Assembly: GCF_000143415.4 (NCBI RefSeq)
Contig: NW_003314440.1
Coordinates: forward strand, 26,226-90,225
Source of the DNA: Selaginella moellendorffii
Lineage: Eukaryota; Streptophyta; Lycopodiopsida; Selaginellales; Selaginellaceae
Length of the DNA: 64,000 nt
Direction of reading: 5' to 3'
Part shown: in pieces, positions 1 through 9,874 of the stretch
How positions within the stretch are numbered: the stretch's first letter is position 1
Layout: each line of letters begins with the position of its first letter
Notes under the pieces: generated by a model
What the model saw: only the letters and a program-made list of their open reading frames with translations
Databases searched by the model: none
What the model was told of the DNA's origin: nothing
Translations under genes and position numbers: made by a program

Positions 1-1097
1 GGGAAAGGGGGCCGGACAGACGGCAGTGCAGCGAATCAAGATTTGGGCGGCGACCAGTTGCTAAAAGGCGTGATGAGAAGCGGAAGAAAAAACGAAAGAC
101 TACGGATGCTAGCAGCGCAGAAGGTGCGGACCCTTCGGTAAGGACTGAGGCAGAACCAAACAAGGTCGAACAGACTGAAGTGGAATCAATCCCTCAGGCA
201 GTTCCTAAGTACAAACCAAAGCCCCCACCAGTCTTCAAGGGAGTGAATGACTATAAGGTGGTGGAGGATTGGTTTTACGATATGGAGGACTACTTCCGAG
301 CGTTGCGGTTACCGAGCTCGGAGAAGGTCCCATGTGCAAAACCATACTTGGCAGATAATGCCAAGTCTTGGTGGAGAACAACGGAGGCCAACGAAGGACC
401 GGTGGCCACTTGGGACATGATGAAGGCGAGGATCCGCGCAACATATGTTCCTCCGAATGCCACTCTGCATCTAAGAGATGAGTTGAGTAGGCTGAAGCAG
501 ACTGGAACCATCCAGGAGTATGTGAATGGGTTCATGGCAAAGAGGATACTTGTCACGGACATGGGGGATATGGATGCGTTCCATGCCTTCATATCAGGTT
601 TGCAAACCTGGGCTCGCGGTGAAGTGATGCGCTGGAACCCGACCAACTACAAGGAAGCGTTGGATGCGGCTATCAAGGTGCATTTCAACGATAACCTGCG
701 AAAAGGGAACGCGACGGGGTCGGGGTCCACGTTTCACAAAGGGGCCAAACCGAGGGGAACATATAGCAAGGGGAAATTCAAGAAGAGTTTCTCTAAGAAT
801 GAGTCCTCGGGGTTCCGGAAAGGCAAATCCGGTGGCCAGCGAGCAAGTACGTGGGGGAGTCAAGCAAAAAGAGACAAACCCACGGATAAGAAGGTCAAGT
901 CGTTTAGCAGCGTGGGAAACAACGTATGCTACAACTGTGGTGAAGCGGGACACTTTTCGAGGGAATGTCCCTACCCGAAGAAGGCCAGAGCCAATATGGC
1001 CATTAAATCGGGTGAAGTCCAAAATGAGGTATGTGATCCAGTCCCTAGCTCAAAGCTATTTATTACACGAGCAACTTTGGTAGAGAGTCGTTCGTGA
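1..1097 (+). pseudogene. gag of chromovirus copy A (5' partial)
   Basis: The reading frame is open from the left edge of the window to the stop at 1095-1097, so its start is outside; no start codon inside should be trusted. The N-terminal part is rich in Lys/Arg and acidic residues. A retrotransposon gag domain spans roughly nt 230-670 (a tryptophan-rich stretch with WWRTTEA and a later FISGLQTWARGEV). It is followed by a basic Gly/Ser/Lys linker and one CCHC zinc knuckle, CYNCGEAGHFSRECP, near nt 925-970. This arrangement is typical of the capsid/nucleocapsid polyprotein of plant chromoviruses. It packages the element RNA in cytoplasmic particles. This segment could still be translated, but downstream pol is broken. 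Confidence 0.85.
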
Positions 1098-1328
1098 CAT
1101 CTACTAGCCCTCCGGAGGAAGCTCGGAGGTAGCTTTGTTAAGATCCTTATTGACACGGGTGCTTCGGATAATTTTGTGGCTGCAGACATAGTCCAGCAAG
1201 CCGGAATAACGGTGCAGCGGCTAGGCGAACCAAGGACTATAGAGTTTGTTCAAGGCAGCCAAAGCACCGATGAGGTACTTCGACAAGCAAGAGTCGAAGT
1301 AGGGACTTGGAAAGTAGACATGGAAGGT
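1098..1328 (+). pseudogene. aspartic protease remnant of copy A
   Basis: About 75 codons after the gag stop read as a retroviral-type aspartic protease N-terminal half: ILIDTGASDNFVAADIV carries the catalytic D-T-G triad (nt ~1144-1194). The frame runs out at the breakpoint of the inverted segment near 1328, so the second half of the protease and the protease-RT linker are missing compared with intact gypsy elements. Confidence 0.75.
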
Positions 1329-1517
1329 CGATTCTCGAGAAGTATTTTGCCTTTCCCAACCTATCGAACAGGTCCTCAATGCTTGGCAAAGGGTACTTGT
1401 TCTTCTTTGTATACTTGTTGAGCAACCAGTAGTCTATGCACATGCGCATAGACCCATCTTTCTTTTTCACAAATAGCACCGGCGCCCCATACGGCGATTT
1501 GCTCAACCTAACATACC
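1328..1517 (-). pseudogene. inverted reverse-transcriptase segment of copy A
   Basis: On the minus strand this 190-bp stretch encodes the RT palm N-terminal part ([20 protein letters not shown], then [19 protein letters not shown]). The matching sequence in copy B (about 40390-40572) is on the plus strand between the same neighbours. After it, plus-strand RT sequence resumes at about 1518. It is therefore a local inversion, with small deletions at both ends, and not a separate element. Confidence 0.85.
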
Positions 1518-2769
1518 CTGTCGAGAAGACAACCTGTCGAACGAGGTATGGGAGCTTTGAGTTTCTGGTCTATGCAATGCGCCAGCAACGTTTTCGGCGT
1601 TGATGAACCATGTCTTTGTACCCTATCTGGATCACTTTGTGGTCGTCTATATTGATGACATCTTGATCTCTAGCGAAACGCTAGAGGAGCATGCCAAACA
1701 CCTGACGAAGGTGTTTGAGAAACTAAGGGAACACCAGCTGTATGCTAAAGAGAGCAAATGTGACTTTGCTCAACAAGAGGTAAAGTTTCTCGGGCATGTG
1801 GTGGGCATGGACGGGCTCAAGGTGGACCCTGAGAAGGTCCAAGCGATCCAGGATTGGGAGCGACCATCGAATGTACACGAGTTAAGGGCATTCTTGGGGC
1901 TATGCAACTACTATCGAAAGTTTATTAGACACTATTCGAGAGTAGCCCTGCCCTTAACGGACCAAACGGGAAAAGGGAAGATGGTATGGACAGCGGAATG
2001 CGAGGCGGCATTCATCCACCTCAAAGGGAAGTTGAGGAAGGCTCCTGTGTTGGCATTACTAGACTTTGGTAAGGACTTTGAGGTAGAAACAGATGCTTCA
2101 GACTTTGCGCTGGGCGCAGTTTTGAAGCAAGACAACCATCCGGTAGCATTCTTCTCGAAGAAGTTGGACAAGGCTCAATGGAAGTGGCCTGCCCATGAGA
2201 AGGAATTGTTTGCGGTGGTCAAGATGCTCAAGGAGTGGCAACACTACCTTGGGAGACACTTCAAAGTTTACACGGACAATGTGGCAACAAAACACTTCTT
2301 GTCACAACCCGACCTAAGGGGAAAACAAGGTCGGTGGGCCAATGCTTTGGTGGAGTTTGATTGCGAGATTCTGTACAAGCCTGGGAAGAGCAACATCGTG
2401 GCGGATGCGCTAAGTCGAAAAGCAAGCTTGAAGTTGGCGATATCTAGCGCGACAGCAACCTTTTGGGATGATGTGCGGATTGCATACGAGAACGATGGTC
2501 TAGCACAAAAAGTGTTGCTGAGGAATCTAGAGGCGCGGGAAGCTCACCAGAGAGGTGAGCTGCCAACGGAAGAGAAAACGGGCTATGCGGAACGCAACGG
2601 ACTCATATATTACAAGAAAACGAGGGTGTATGTTCCAGAAGGGGAACTAAGGAAGGTAGCCTTGGAAGAGTGTCATGACGGACCTCTCGCGGGACACGGC
2701 GGAGTGCCCAAGACGATGGGCTTACTCAAAAGGAAGTATCACTGGCCAGATATGGCTAAGGATGTCTAA
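1518..2769 (+). pseudogene. RT (C-terminal), RNase H and integrase zinc-binding region of copy A
   Basis: The frame holds the RT catalytic motif [11 protein letters not shown] (about nt 1636-1668), the thumb region, RNase H with DASDFALGAVL and the YTDN motif, and the conserved tail KPGKSNIVADALSRK. The first half of the integrase HHCC zinc finger (ECHDGPLAGHGG) follows. At 2769, about 22 bp present in copy B (the stretch coding the CPTC cysteines) are missing, which shifts the frame and ends the ORF. A further 13-bp loss near 1572 removes part of the RT core. Confidence 0.88.
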
Positions 2770-3510
2770 CATGTCAGCAGGTCAAAGCCGTGACTAAGGC
2801 TAGTGGGGGCTTGTTGCAAAGCATACCCATTCCAGATCGTCCGTGGAAATTTCTCATGATGGACTTCATTACGGGACTACCCCCAAGCGAGGGGTTCGAT
2901 GCGATATTCGTGGTGGTGGATCGATTTTCGAAGATGGCACATTTCATACCCACCACAATGGAAGTGGATACGGAAGGTGTAGCGAAGCTGTTCTTCGAAC
3001 AAGTGGTTCAAGTGCGAGGAAGGCCAGAAGAGATTAACTCATATTGAGATAAGATCTTCACCAGTAGGTTCTGGAGAACTCTCCTAGAACAATATCCACC
3101 AAGTTGAAATTCAGCACAGCCTATCACCCACATACAGATATTGGGTATTAAGTCAAGTTTGATAGCACTAACACTTCTTGACAAACGAACAAACGGAAAG
3201 GGTGAATAGGCAGCTGGAGGATTATTTGCGATGCTATGTCTTGGGAGACCAGAGCGATTGGGTAACTCATTTGGGACTTGCAGAAATGTGTTATAACAAC
3301 TCACCACATTCGAGTATTGGGGTGACTCCATGGGAAGTCATCAATGGGCGAGCTATTGAAGGTCTTGTGGAACTCGGCGTGGCCAAGTATCATGGAGAAT
3401 TACCCACAGTGGAGGCATTCACGGTGGAAAGACTCAACATTTGGAATCTAGTGAGGGATTCCTTGGAATGGGCTCAACAAAGGCAAACTAAGTACGCAAA
3501 CTAGAAGCGC
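2770..3510 (+). pseudogene. integrase core remnant of copy A
   Basis: The DDE integrase core begins with SIPIPDRPWKFLMMDFITGL (first catalytic Asp in MDFITG) and VVVDRFSKMAHFIPT, and resumes after stops at 3178 with TERVNRQLEDYLRCYV (near the catalytic Glu). Between 3045 and 3178 several stops and indels destroy the central part. The same stop after the sequence RGRPEEI is also present in copy B, so part of the damage predates the separation of the two copies. Confidence 0.85.
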
Positions 3511-3963
3511 CGGGATGTAGAGTTCCAAGCTGGGGAGGTGTGGCTGAACATCAAGAACCTCAGGCTACCAAGTGGGATTAGCCGGAAGTTGACCCAAAGG
3601 TAAAAATGCATGTATTTCTGTAAATGAATTGATCTTGAGTTCCTTAAGTAAGTTCACGGGGCCTTACGAAATTGAGGCAGGAATCGGTAAAGTGGCTTAC
3701 CGTCTCCGACTTCCTCGAGAGATGAGGGAAGATGCACCCAATGTTCCATGTGAACTTACTCAAGCCATACTTTGAGGATCCGCTTTGCAAGACCTTTACC
3801 TGAGGTTATCCAAGGGGAAGAGGAATATGAAGTCGATGCCATCCTCAATGCGCACAAGAGCAAGCGACAAGGACGTGAGGTGAGAGAGTTCCATGTGAAG
3901 TGGAAAGGATTTTCACACTGCGAAGCAACATGGGAACCAGAGGAGAACCTAGCGAACGCGTGA
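3511..3963 (+). pseudogene. integrase C-terminal domain plus chromodomain of copy A
   Basis: After the integrase core, the GPY/F-type C-terminal domain is read as FTGPYEIEAGIGKVAYRLRL (nt ~3653-3712). A chromodomain follows at 3800-3960 (YEVDAILNAHKSKRQ, then EFHVKWKGFSHCEATWEPEE). The aromatic and Trp-Glu-Pro signature of chromodomains is intact. Such domains steer integration into marked chromatin in chromoviruses. A 52-bp GT..AG-like block at 3600-3651 interrupts the frame (see separate entry), and a small indel breaks the link between the two domains. Confidence 0.85.
3600..3651 (+). other. intron-like 52-bp block in chromovirus pol, copy A
   Basis: It starts with GTAAAAATG and aligns base for base with 42728-42779 in copy B, which ends in the acceptor-like CTTAAACAG. 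Removing the block restores the integrase reading frame in both copies. In this copy the terminal ACAG has become GTAA, so the acceptor has decayed. Confidence 0.55.
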
Positions 3964-4055
3964 GATTTAGTGGAGGAATTTCTGCAGGGCAGAACTCTAT
4001 GTACTTATATAAAGTTTAATTAAAGTATTAATTTGTGAAGTTGAGCAATGGCAAA

Positions 4056-5551
4056 TGTTGGGACCCGAAGGCACGCCAAAGGTAAGCTAATTAGCATGGG
4101 TTAGCTATGTCGACCAAGCGCAGAGAACTACGCCCGACTCCCCACGGGGATGTCGAATCCGTAGACGTATTCTACGGAGGTTGGGTTCGAGTCCCAACCC
4201 CCTAGTAAAGGAAGGCTGAGTTCAAGTCCCAACCCCATACTAGGGCGTGGTGGGGTGAGGGGTATAGGGACACCTATATTCCGTTGTTATGGGCTCTTGG
4301 CCGGGGAGGCTAACTTAAGCACACCGCTAAGTGGGGGATGCCCCCGGAGACATGGTCAACAAGTCGTATGATAAAAAGAGACGTTCGATGTGGGCATCGA
4401 ACTTCTTCTATGGGTGGTGGAGTTGTAAGGAACCAACTCCCCAAGGTGTCGTAGGCTAAAGGATCCCCGAAAGCATGACTGAAATGACAAAGAGTTCATC
4501 GGATGGGACCGAGTCTGAGATCGAGTCCAAGACCGACTTTGAGACCGAGTTCAAGATAGAGTCCGGGAGTGAGTCTGAGGCCGACTCGGAGATCGAGTGC
4601 GAGACCGAGTTTGAGACAGAGTCCAAGATCTGAGATCAGGTCCGAGACCAAGTCCGAGGTCAAGTCCAAAGTCAAGTCCGAGATCGGGTCCGAGATCGAG
4701 TCCGGGATCGAGTCCGAGACCGAGTCCGAAGTCAGGTCTGAGACTGAGTCCGAGTACTAATACAGATCAAGGGGTGAAAGCCAAAAGCGTGCGTCTCCCA
4801 GAGGGGGGGGGGAGGGCTGCAGGGGGTTCCAAAAGTATAGTAGGGATAGTGAGGTCCAGGAACCAGTCTTGAAGGAACTCTCCAATGGTGCTTTCAAACT
4901 GACTTGAGGTTGAGACTGGGGCCAAGGGGCCTTGGGTGGGAGTGAGCATGGACTCGGGTGGTGTTGGAGGGGCCACCCAAGGAAGTGCTTAAGAGCAGCT
5001 CCCACTCCCGAAAGGGAAACCGACTGTGGTGCTCTCAGGTCATGTGGAGTGGTGCCCCATTTCAGTACCTTGTGGCTCATTGGTCCTCACCCTTCCTAGG
5101 GGCTTGGGCCTTCCCTTCAGGATAGAAGTGGGGGGGTAGAGGTACCCATACTGGGCCGTTAGGCCATGGTGTTCCACCCTAGTGTCCTGAAGCAAGTGTT
5201 GCACCCAAGGCTTGGGATTTTAGAGGGTCCCATAATCAAGTCTTGTTGTACCAAAGGATGTTAGGAACCTGGAGGCTTGGTGTGCTTAGCTGCTTGTGCC
5301 TGCAAGGAGTGTAGCCGAACCTTAAGTCTAGTCTAACCTAGGGAGGGGGATTGGGAGAGATTTAGGAATCCGTGGATGATGGCTAATGCTTCGTTGCTTG
5401 TGCAGTGAGTAGCTGAAACCAAGTAGGACCAAGTAGGAGCTGGTACAATAGGTGGGAACCTTGGCGAAGGAACTTAGCAAAAGCCAAGGCAGTGTTGGTC
5501 GGATAGACGAGGTAAGCTGGCAAATTGGAAAGGAAAAATTTGTGGCTTACA
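4056..5551 (+). repeat. 3' LTR of chromovirus copy A
   Basis: It begins TGTTGGGACCCGAAGG and ends GTGGCTTACA, with the TG...CA termini expected of LTRs, and aligns over its length with the LTR of copy B (43194-44904). The LTR holds a 12-bp minisatellite (4491-4760), a G-run at 4801-4811, and a conserved block GGTGAAAGCC followed by AAAAGTATAGTAGGGATAG that also recurs near 30001 and, inverted, near 39600. Confidence 0.85.
4491..4760 (+). repeat. 12-bp LTR minisatellite
   Basis: A degenerate tandem array of the unit GAGTCCGAGATC and variants (GAGACC, AAGTCC). It occurs at the same place in the copy B LTR (43620-43915) and, in reverse orientation, at 39660-40060. In one frame it would code Ser-Glu repeats, but nothing suggests it is translated. 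Confidence 0.85.
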
Positions 5552-5917
5552 TGTACTTTTTTATTGTTGAAGGAGATCTTGACTACAGTTCCTATTCTCA
5601 GGATCTCAGATCTTGATAAACTCTTCGAAGTGCATTGTGATGCATCTGGCTATGCTATTAGTGCTGTGTTATAGCAAGATTATGACAAAGTGGTTGGTGT
5701 CACGCTAAGGTGACATGGTTGTCCCATTGCATTCTATTCCAAGAATTTGGATTAAATCTAATAAAGATGGCCAATGCACGAGAAAGAGATCTTTGTTATA
5801 GTGTCAGCACTGGAACATTGGAGACACTATTTGGGTGGACATACCAAGGTTTATACAGATAGTAACACACTGAGCTACTTTACTACATAGACAAAGCCTG
5901 AATGTCCTCCAACCAGT

Positions 5918-6066
5918 CTGAATTGATTGCCAATAATGCCCAAAACTAAGCCTGACGACTCAACACATCCAAAACAATATTGTCTTTACTAGGTTTATAG
6001 ATGATTTCAATATCAAATCTAACGAGCTTCTCTTGCCAATGAGCTTGCTTTGGTGTAAGCTTAGGA
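5918..6066 (-). pseudogene. inverted RNase H tail of the second chromovirus
   Basis: The minus strand reads KLTPKQAHWQEKLVRFDIEI then IYKPSKDNIVLDVLSRQA, the exact C-terminal part of RNase H expected between the plus-strand sequences on either side. Like the copy A case, this is a local inversion of about 150 bp within one element. Confidence 0.75.
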
Positions 6067-6354
6067 TGGAAGTGATCCATTGGCGAAGGCAATCTTGCGC
6101 CGTGCGGAGTTGTTAGAGCAGAACCCTGGTAGTGAAGTAGCGAAAGTTGCTAGTCATACCAATGCAAAGCTTCACTTCTCAGTTTGAGACAAGTTTATTT
6201 TCTATAAGCAAGAAAGATTGTATCTTCCCTCTAAGGATCTACAGAAGTTTTTGTGGGAATATCATGATGTTCCAGCAGCGGGACATGGTGGAAAACACAA
6301 GACTCTTGCTTCATTGAAAAAGGGATTTTTCTGGTTTGGTATGGAGGTGATGTT

Positions 6355-6370
6355 GCGAACTATATCTGTT
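6355..6370 (+). repeat. left target-site duplication of the LINE
   Basis: GCGAACTATATCTGTT, repeated exactly at 14482-14497. It belongs to the integrase gene of the second chromovirus. Confidence 0.9.
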
Positions 6371-6630
6371 TCGATACACGTTCAGCGATCTCGCCGGATT
6401 GCGTGCGTGAACCCTAATGTTGGACGTTTTTTGGGGAGGAAGTGGAGGAAGGCGCCCAGTACCATGGCTGCCGTGATCGGAGGCGCAGCCAAAGGTAGAA
6501 GAGCGCTCAGGGGAGAGCGTGCAATCTCCCCACACTTGCTACCGTCGGTGGGGGCATCCGCCGTGAGATTCAGGGAAGTATTGTTCCCCTTTTTTTGCTT
6601 CTGCTGTGTACTCACTCCCCTGTCAGCAGC

Positions 6631-9600
6631 ATGGAGAATAGCCGCAGGGGAACCACAGCATCCACGCCCATCAAACTGAGCTCTCAAGGTCGTGGAGGGC
6701 GAGGTAGGGGCCTCAGCATTCAACTCCCACGAGGAGGCCTGTTACAAGGTCGGGGTTCTGGCACACGTATAGCAGCAAGCCAGGACAGGAAAGGGCCCTC
6801 TGTATCAACGGCCAGAACATTGCTGTGCAAGGCAGCAAGCGAGCCACGCAAGGAAGCAACCCAGCAAGATGAGAACCACGGGATAGAAGTGGTGGATGTG
6901 TCAGGGCTGGGGGATGGCCAGGTCCTGGAACAAGCTGGAAGTAAAAGCCAAGCCAGAGACGAGGTGCCCATTGAGAGTGGTGGAGAGGACGAAGCTACCT
7001 CCCCTCACCCACTTGCTTGGTCATTGGCTGGAGTTCAGGAGCTTCGTGAGGGTCTCGGGCCAGTTACAAGTCAGGAAGGCTTGCGGGGAATTATCCCAAG
7101 CACTTTCGCCGTCGAGGGGATTCACAGGGATGGATGTCTCACAGAAGTACAAGAGCGGCACACCAGGGTCAGGGCAGGCGTCACCACCAGAGCAGCAGCA
7201 CGTGCAGCAGCAGCAAAGCCAGGACGTGGGACAGGAGAACTCAAGTCTGCCCCACCCAGAACGTCCAAAAACAGAGGGGAACAGGACGATGCACTTCTGT
7301 CCTGCAGGCTCAACATGGAAGCCTCACTAGAAGGTGAGTTCACAATCCCCCATTCAGAGGCACAACCAAGCCAAGAGATCTCCAGAGAGCCAGATCGTTC
7401 AGCCGTGGTCCTAGGACTGAACAAGGAGCTGCCTCTTCGGACACTGAATTTTGCCCACAGATGCTTGTCGGACCTGACAAACAAGCCTAGAGCTTCACTC
7501 CCAGCTTCACCAGCTCGTTCCTCAAGTGTGAGGCCCTGATCCAGCCCACAGGCCCCAGTGACGAGGTGCTGCACGGACTTGAGACAGGGTGGAGATAGCA
7601 CAAATTGTCTACACCTGGTCTTGCCGAAGCCTGCAAGCGGTGGTATAGTCTTTTGGAACAGTGAGCAGTTCACGGAACAGGTGTGTCGAGAGTCGGCACA
7701 GCGAATCCAGCAAGAAGTCTCGTAGCTAACTCACCAACTAGAGGATGGGGTAGACGTGGGGAACATCTCTCTGTGGGACGCCCGTCGTGCAGCTCTCGCA
7801 ATTCTAGCAGAGAACCTCAGGACTCGGAAGGACTGGGAAGCTGGCACACTCCCTGCTTATGGGAATGCGTCAAGTTCATGCCCAGCTGGTGGGAACCCCT
7901 CGTCCCACCTAGAAACTCTTGCAGACGTGGCCGGGCTCATCCCTGATCCAGTACATGCAAGAGTACAGGAGGAAACACACCAGGTGGACCCTGCGCACTT
8001 GCAACAAGTGAGGAAATCAGATCCGGACTCTCCCACAACACCACATGAGGAGCAGAAGGAGTCGCTTCCCTCCCCATTCCCACGACTCGACAAGGCAGGG
8101 ATGCTAGTCTGGGACCCTTGCCACTTTGAGGAAAGGATCCAAAGTTCTCCACTTCCAGTACGCAAAGAACTCCAGTCAACATTGATGTGCACAATCAGAG
8201 AGCTGGACCTGAACCCTTTGGGAGAGGACCTCGTGTTGGGACCTGCACTGCGTCAAGCTCAAGAATTAATCACAAAGGCAGTGGCCACACAGCAAGCGGA
8301 TCTCTTTGATGCATGGGCGCAAGAGCAAGGTGGCAAGGTGGATACCATGCCAACACCAACAGTTGAAGAGGGACTCGAAGAGCCAGAAACGGAGCCAGAG
8401 ACGGAGCGCTCACTGGAGGAACAATCAGATGGCACACTTCAGTTCCAGGACCGTGATGCCTTCAACAAGAGGAAGACCAAACGTGAGAAGAAGAAAGTGA
8501 AGCGAGCAACGCAGCGGAAGCTTAAAACTCTGAGACTTGCCAAGGAGGACCCGGCCTGGACAAACACAGTTGAAGCCTTTCTTGAGGAGGAGCACGCTCC
8601 GCCAGACAAGAGGACAGAGTCTCGGGTGCACCAGAACCAGGAGGTTGACACCCCGGAGCGAGTGGCAAAAGCCCAGTCGAGAGTGAGGAAGACTTGGGGC
8701 TGCAGAAAGGTGGTGGAAGCGCTGCACTCCTCGGACGGGAACAGTGATGTTAACAAGGAGCACACCTCACATAACGTGAACGGGGGAACACCTGGTCAGG
8801 CCGAAGTGCACAAGGTGGCAGCAGCAGGGGAAGGTCAAAGTGACTTGATCCACGACGACACAAGAGGAAAGGCGGTCCCTGTCAAGCTGGCCAAGACTCT
8901 GCAAAGAGCAGTAGCAGAGAAGGAAGAGGAACTCCGCAAGAAGGCACTGATCGCTGTTTTCAGGGGGAAGTTCCCAATAGGTCGCATGGCTAACGATTGG
9001 ATCAATGCAATGCTAGGCCAGGGAATCCTCATGAAGATGATGCTGCCACATGGAAAGGGCTGCTACACAGTTGTCTTTGAGACAGAGGAGGCACGGTCTC
9101 AGGCGGAGGCCATGCATGGCCTCATTGACGAGAATTGGGTGGTGTCATTCCACCCATGGATCCCAAGGTTCACCACAGAGGACCAGGCTCGTCTCAAGGG
9201 CGGGAGCTTTCCAGTGAACATTGCATTGTGGGACGTTCCCATGGAAATGCGGATCACACTGGTGATACAGGAGCTGGTTTAGGGTTTAGTATATCAGGAT
9301 CCAAACAGAGAACTCAGAACCTAGATGCAACTTTTGTCAGCGTGCTGGACACCGGGAGGAGGCCTGCTCAGTCAAGCGGAACAGGTTGGCATCCCAGAAG
9401 CCGTTTGAGTTACCTGCAGAGCAGGAGCGGATCTTGAAGGCACGCCCTCCGGACCAAGCTCCCCACATTCGCTTCCCGGTCGCCCCACCACTCTTGGGCT
9501 CATCCTCACAGCCCAAACTGTTCGAGGGACCTATTATGGATGTCGAAGGAGATGGCTTCCAGCCGGTCCTCCCTCGAACAGTAGGAATGGCGGTCAGGTG

Positions 9601-9874
9601 GATTCCCCCTAAGCGGGAATTAAGTCCCACAGAGGCGGGAGACTGGCTGATGTGCCGCGGGAACACAGCCTTCCCAGAGGTCGTCACTATTGGAGACTAC
9701 CACACACGCATGGAGAGTGCTATCACTGAGTGGACGGGCTTTGCGAAGTACACTGTCCGAGGCTTCTCCTGGACGAAGCACAGGGGGAAGATGACTGTGG
9801 TGTGGACCATCTCCACAGAATGGAGGGCGAGACCCCGTAACTCCTCACTTTCTTGGAAGTACGTGGCTCCATGA
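6631..9874 (+). pseudogene. LINE ORF1: nucleic-acid-binding protein with DUF4283-like region and zinc knuckle
   Basis: The start is taken as the ATG at 6631 (MENSRRGTT). The frame continues in phase through a TGA at 7537 and a TAG near 7722 to a stop at 9282; after a one-base shift it continues through a CCHC knuckle (CNFCQRAGHREEAC, nt ~9331-9372) to the TGA at 9872-9874. The N-terminal two thirds are low in complexity and charged. Residues from nt ~8935 to 9250 resemble the DUF4283/RRM-like region of plant LINE ORF1 proteins (FPIGRMANDW, later SFHPWIPRF and FPVNIALWDVP). Such proteins coat the element RNA in the retrotransposition particle. The stop codon overlaps the ORF2 start as ATGA. 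The stops and the shift make this copy non-functional as read. Confidence 0.8.

Larger units (their letters stand above)
1..5551 (+). mobile_element. Ty3/gypsy chromovirus, copy A (left end outside window)
   Basis: Pol domains follow in Ty3/gypsy order on the plus strand: gag with zinc knuckle, aspartic protease remnant, reverse transcriptase, RNase H, integrase, chromodomain, then a 3' LTR at 4056-5551. The 5' LTR would lie left of the window. The element is dead: it carries a short internal inversion, deletions and stops. A close relative (copy B) sits at 40311-44904, and comparing the two locates the damage. It appears to have landed next to or inside the RNase H region of a second chromovirus that resumes at about 5570. 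Confidence 0.9.
5570..6370 (+). mobile_element. second chromovirus, 5' fragment (RNase H to integrase zinc finger)
   Basis: A different Ty3/gypsy element, more AT-rich than copy A. RNase H is recognisable at 5575-5915 (VHCDASGYAISAVL, then HWRRHYLGGHTKVYTDSN-like residues with stops). The next 150 bp are inverted (separate entry). The plus strand then gives the integrase zinc-binding part LYLPSKDLQKFLWEYHDVP with AGHGGKHKTLASLKKGF up to 6354. The LINE insertion interrupts it at 6371 and the rest continues at 14498. Confidence 0.8.

Noticed and set aside
4491-4760. Regularly spaced repeats that might suggest a CRISPR array
   Set aside because: The units are contiguous without unique spacers, lie inside an LTR and in a plant genome.
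7122-7673. Minus-strand ORF of 183 codons in the LINE
   Set aside because: Antisense shadow of ORF1.
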